Shown here one piece after another: positions 62,146 through 64,000 of a stretch of 64,000 nucleotides of DNA (its first letter is position 1; each line of letters opens with the position of its first letter). Made by a program: the position numbers and the translations under genes. A model generated the notes under the pieces. That model did not search any database, was not told the DNA's origin, and saw only the letters and a program-made list of their open reading frames with translations. Origin of the DNA: Planococcus citri (lineage: Eukaryota; Arthropoda; Insecta; Hemiptera; Pseudococcidae); assembly GCF_950023065.1 (NCBI RefSeq), contig NC_088678.1, positions 45,436,580-45,500,579 on the forward strand. The letters are read 5' to 3'.

Positions 62146-64000
62146 TATATAATCATTTAAACGAGTAATTTAGAAAAGTTTCCAGTAGGTACGTTGAACG
62201 TACAGCTATTTCTTTTTCAATACCTACCTATTCTGATACAAGGGGAATGAATAAATCTACTGGAAGAAAAGTAGTATTAGGTTGAACCAAAACTGTCCCA
62301 TAATAGGAATGAAGATAAATGAGATAGTAAATCAATCGAAAGTATTGAGAGCAGAAAGTATCTACATTTACCAAGCATTTATTTGATGAGTAAATACTTA
62401 CTTTAAAAAATGAAATGTTATGGAGTGAACTAGTTGTAATAACCGAGAACATTCATTTCCAAGTACATATATCACTGATGAAAACAGTTGGTATATTTTT
62501 GAAAAAAATTTTCTGAGGAAAACGGTCGCAGGTTCTTTTGAAACAGCTGTTGATCTTGATATAGGTACCTAATAATTATGTAGGTAATTATAGGTAGGTA
62601 AAATACATAGAATAGATACCTACCTATAAATTATCTAAAAATAATAGGTCTACGTCTCCTTCAATAGGAATAATTCTATGCGTACATCTAGCCTAGAACT
62701 TTTAAATCTTAATCTAGGAGTTTATTTGATAAACTCTATAGAAATTGTGAATAGAATACAAAGCATTAGCGACAATAGGTTTTAAAAATTGTGCTTTCGT
62801 CATAAACGAAACAGTTTACATAGCTTTAGTTGTCCGAACGTTCAGTGTTATAATGTGTAAAAGATTGGTGTTTGTTTTGATATTTTTATTGTATATCGTA
62901 CTCGTAGGTTAGGGGTCCAGATATATACATACATAGACTTAGTAGATTCTGTGGTTCTGTTTGATATAATTCTTTATACATAATAATTGGTATTGGAATT
63001 TATATAAAATATGAATTGACGATATTACATGCATGAAATTCGTTAGGTTTTCGAACAAAGTAGCGTATAAAAGCTTGAGTGTATGAATTATATACTACAA
63101 GAAACAAATCATCAACTGTGTAAATACTTACTGTGAACATCGCACCAAATGTTTTTTCCACGTAGAGAGATTTTTTTCGTTTTTGATTTTTTATACGATG
63201 AATTTTTTGAACGGTTTTTTTTTCCTCACGATCACTTTTATACATATTTTTTTTACGATTTTTTATGTTTTTTTGTTTCCATCGCAGGAATTTTTTCACC
63301 GTTTTAAAGATATTATAATTTTTTTGTTTGCGTTATATATACTTACTTATGTATGAGTTTCAAATTATATAATTTGGATTTTTCTTCATGTTCTTCGATG
63401 ATCTGTAAGTTTGCATATATGTTTATTTATTTTCATTTTCTCCGTAGGCATTTTTATATCTCTACCTTTATAGAAAAAAGTACCTATTGGTGTGATTTGC
63501 TTGAAACGTTAAGCTTCGCTTTATGGTTGTGTTCTTTGTGCTTTGTATGAACAGCATGTACTTATAGTTTGTTATATAAATAGATAGGCATGTATTGTGC
63601 TATTTCAAAAAACCCTACAGTTTGCATGCGTGATAATTCGATCGAATATTTGTAACTTATTATACGTAAAAAATCAATCGCGTTCTAATTCTTCATACCT
63701 GTGTATCAATGCACGATTAAAAAACTGACCACAGATATACACAATTTACAATGACTTTTCTTTGATTAACAGCGATAAGCTATACCTAATAATGAAAATT
63801 TATAAATAAATCATATTTTAATATCTACACAATATAAATTAACCCAGAGACTGATTCGTTAATGCTCTTCTCAAAATATTTTTAAAAAAATGTAAATTGC
63901 ATAGTCAGGATAGTCAGGGAGGTAATTTAAAAAAAAATAAAATAGATAGAATCCTAAATTTTTGGAGGTAAATCAACATGTCACACCTTTACGATTTTTT
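62146..64000. other. probable Syt1 intron, no exon seen
   Basis: AT-rich DNA with TACC/TAGG runs near 62565-62630. Short frames at 63000-63299 minus and 63353-63550 plus show only low-complexity Lys/Phe/Ser content. No coding exon or RNA gene was recognised up to the window edge. Confidence 0.5.

Noticed and set aside
1..64000. CRISPR arrays, rRNA genes, bacterial operons or viral genes
   Set aside because: Nothing in the window has regular spacer-repeat structure, rRNA-like text or dense prokaryote-like coding; intron-split animal genes exclude a bacterial source.

Overview
This is a 64-kb eukaryotic window: AT-rich, intron-rich and full of short repeats. The sequence points to an insect, most likely a sternorrhynchan hemipteran of the aphid or mealybug/scale type. 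Three things support this. There is a neuronal synaptotagmin-1 gene with the usual invertebrate protein, a kekkon-type LRR-Ig receptor gene (an arthropod family), and a very dense scatter of TAGG/TACC tetranucleotide runs and GGTACC-centred palindromes, which I associate with aphid and coccoid genomes. The species assignment is inference.

Two protein-coding genes can be reconstructed exon by exon, both on the + strand. (1) A kekkon-family gene at 23505-33363 has five coding exons (23505-24707, 25499-25821, 27032-27232, 27344-27475, 32565-33363). All splice phases agree, and they give a complete 885-residue type I membrane protein: signal peptide, LRRNT, LRRs, LRRCT, one Ig domain, a transmembrane helix split by intron 1, and a long Ser-rich cytoplasmic tail. 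(2) The 5' part of synaptotagmin 1 has six coding exons (54041-54197, 56388-56486, 56584-56726, 56810-56908, 57003-57197, 57754-57930). They encode 290 residues covering the lumenal tail, transmembrane segment, linker and complete C2A domain. No C2B exon is visible in the last 6 kb, so the gene runs past the right edge.

The rest is non-coding and repeat-rich. 1.2-2.55 kb holds a 58-bp satellite with higher-order structure, interrupted by a 637-bp element with long inverted termini and a tRNA-like core. 17.1-19.9 kb is a 2.8-kb element bounded by TIRs and TA target duplications. It is saturated with the hexamer GCTAGC, carries its own 111-116 bp tandem array and a terminal hairpin, and contains a second nested inverted-repeat element. 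A family of long fold-back (near-palindromic) repeats occurs at 5.4-6.1, 18.0-18.7 and 31.5-32.4 kb, with fragments at 8.2 and 29.2 kb. The 31.5-kb copy sits in the last kekkon intron. A different fold-back element with TA flanks lies at 61.3-62.1 kb, probably inside a synaptotagmin intron. Two fields of degenerate GATC-type repeats are at 28.9 and 43.0 kb. A TGACGTCA site next to a perfect palindromic X-box lies 4.7 kb upstream of the synaptotagmin start codon.

The kekkon receptor and the synaptotagmin are unrelated in function apart from both being typical of the nervous system. I see no gene cluster, no CRISPR, no rRNA and no convincing functional tRNA. The most unusual content is the architecture of the fold-back and GCTAGC elements, not a new gene system.
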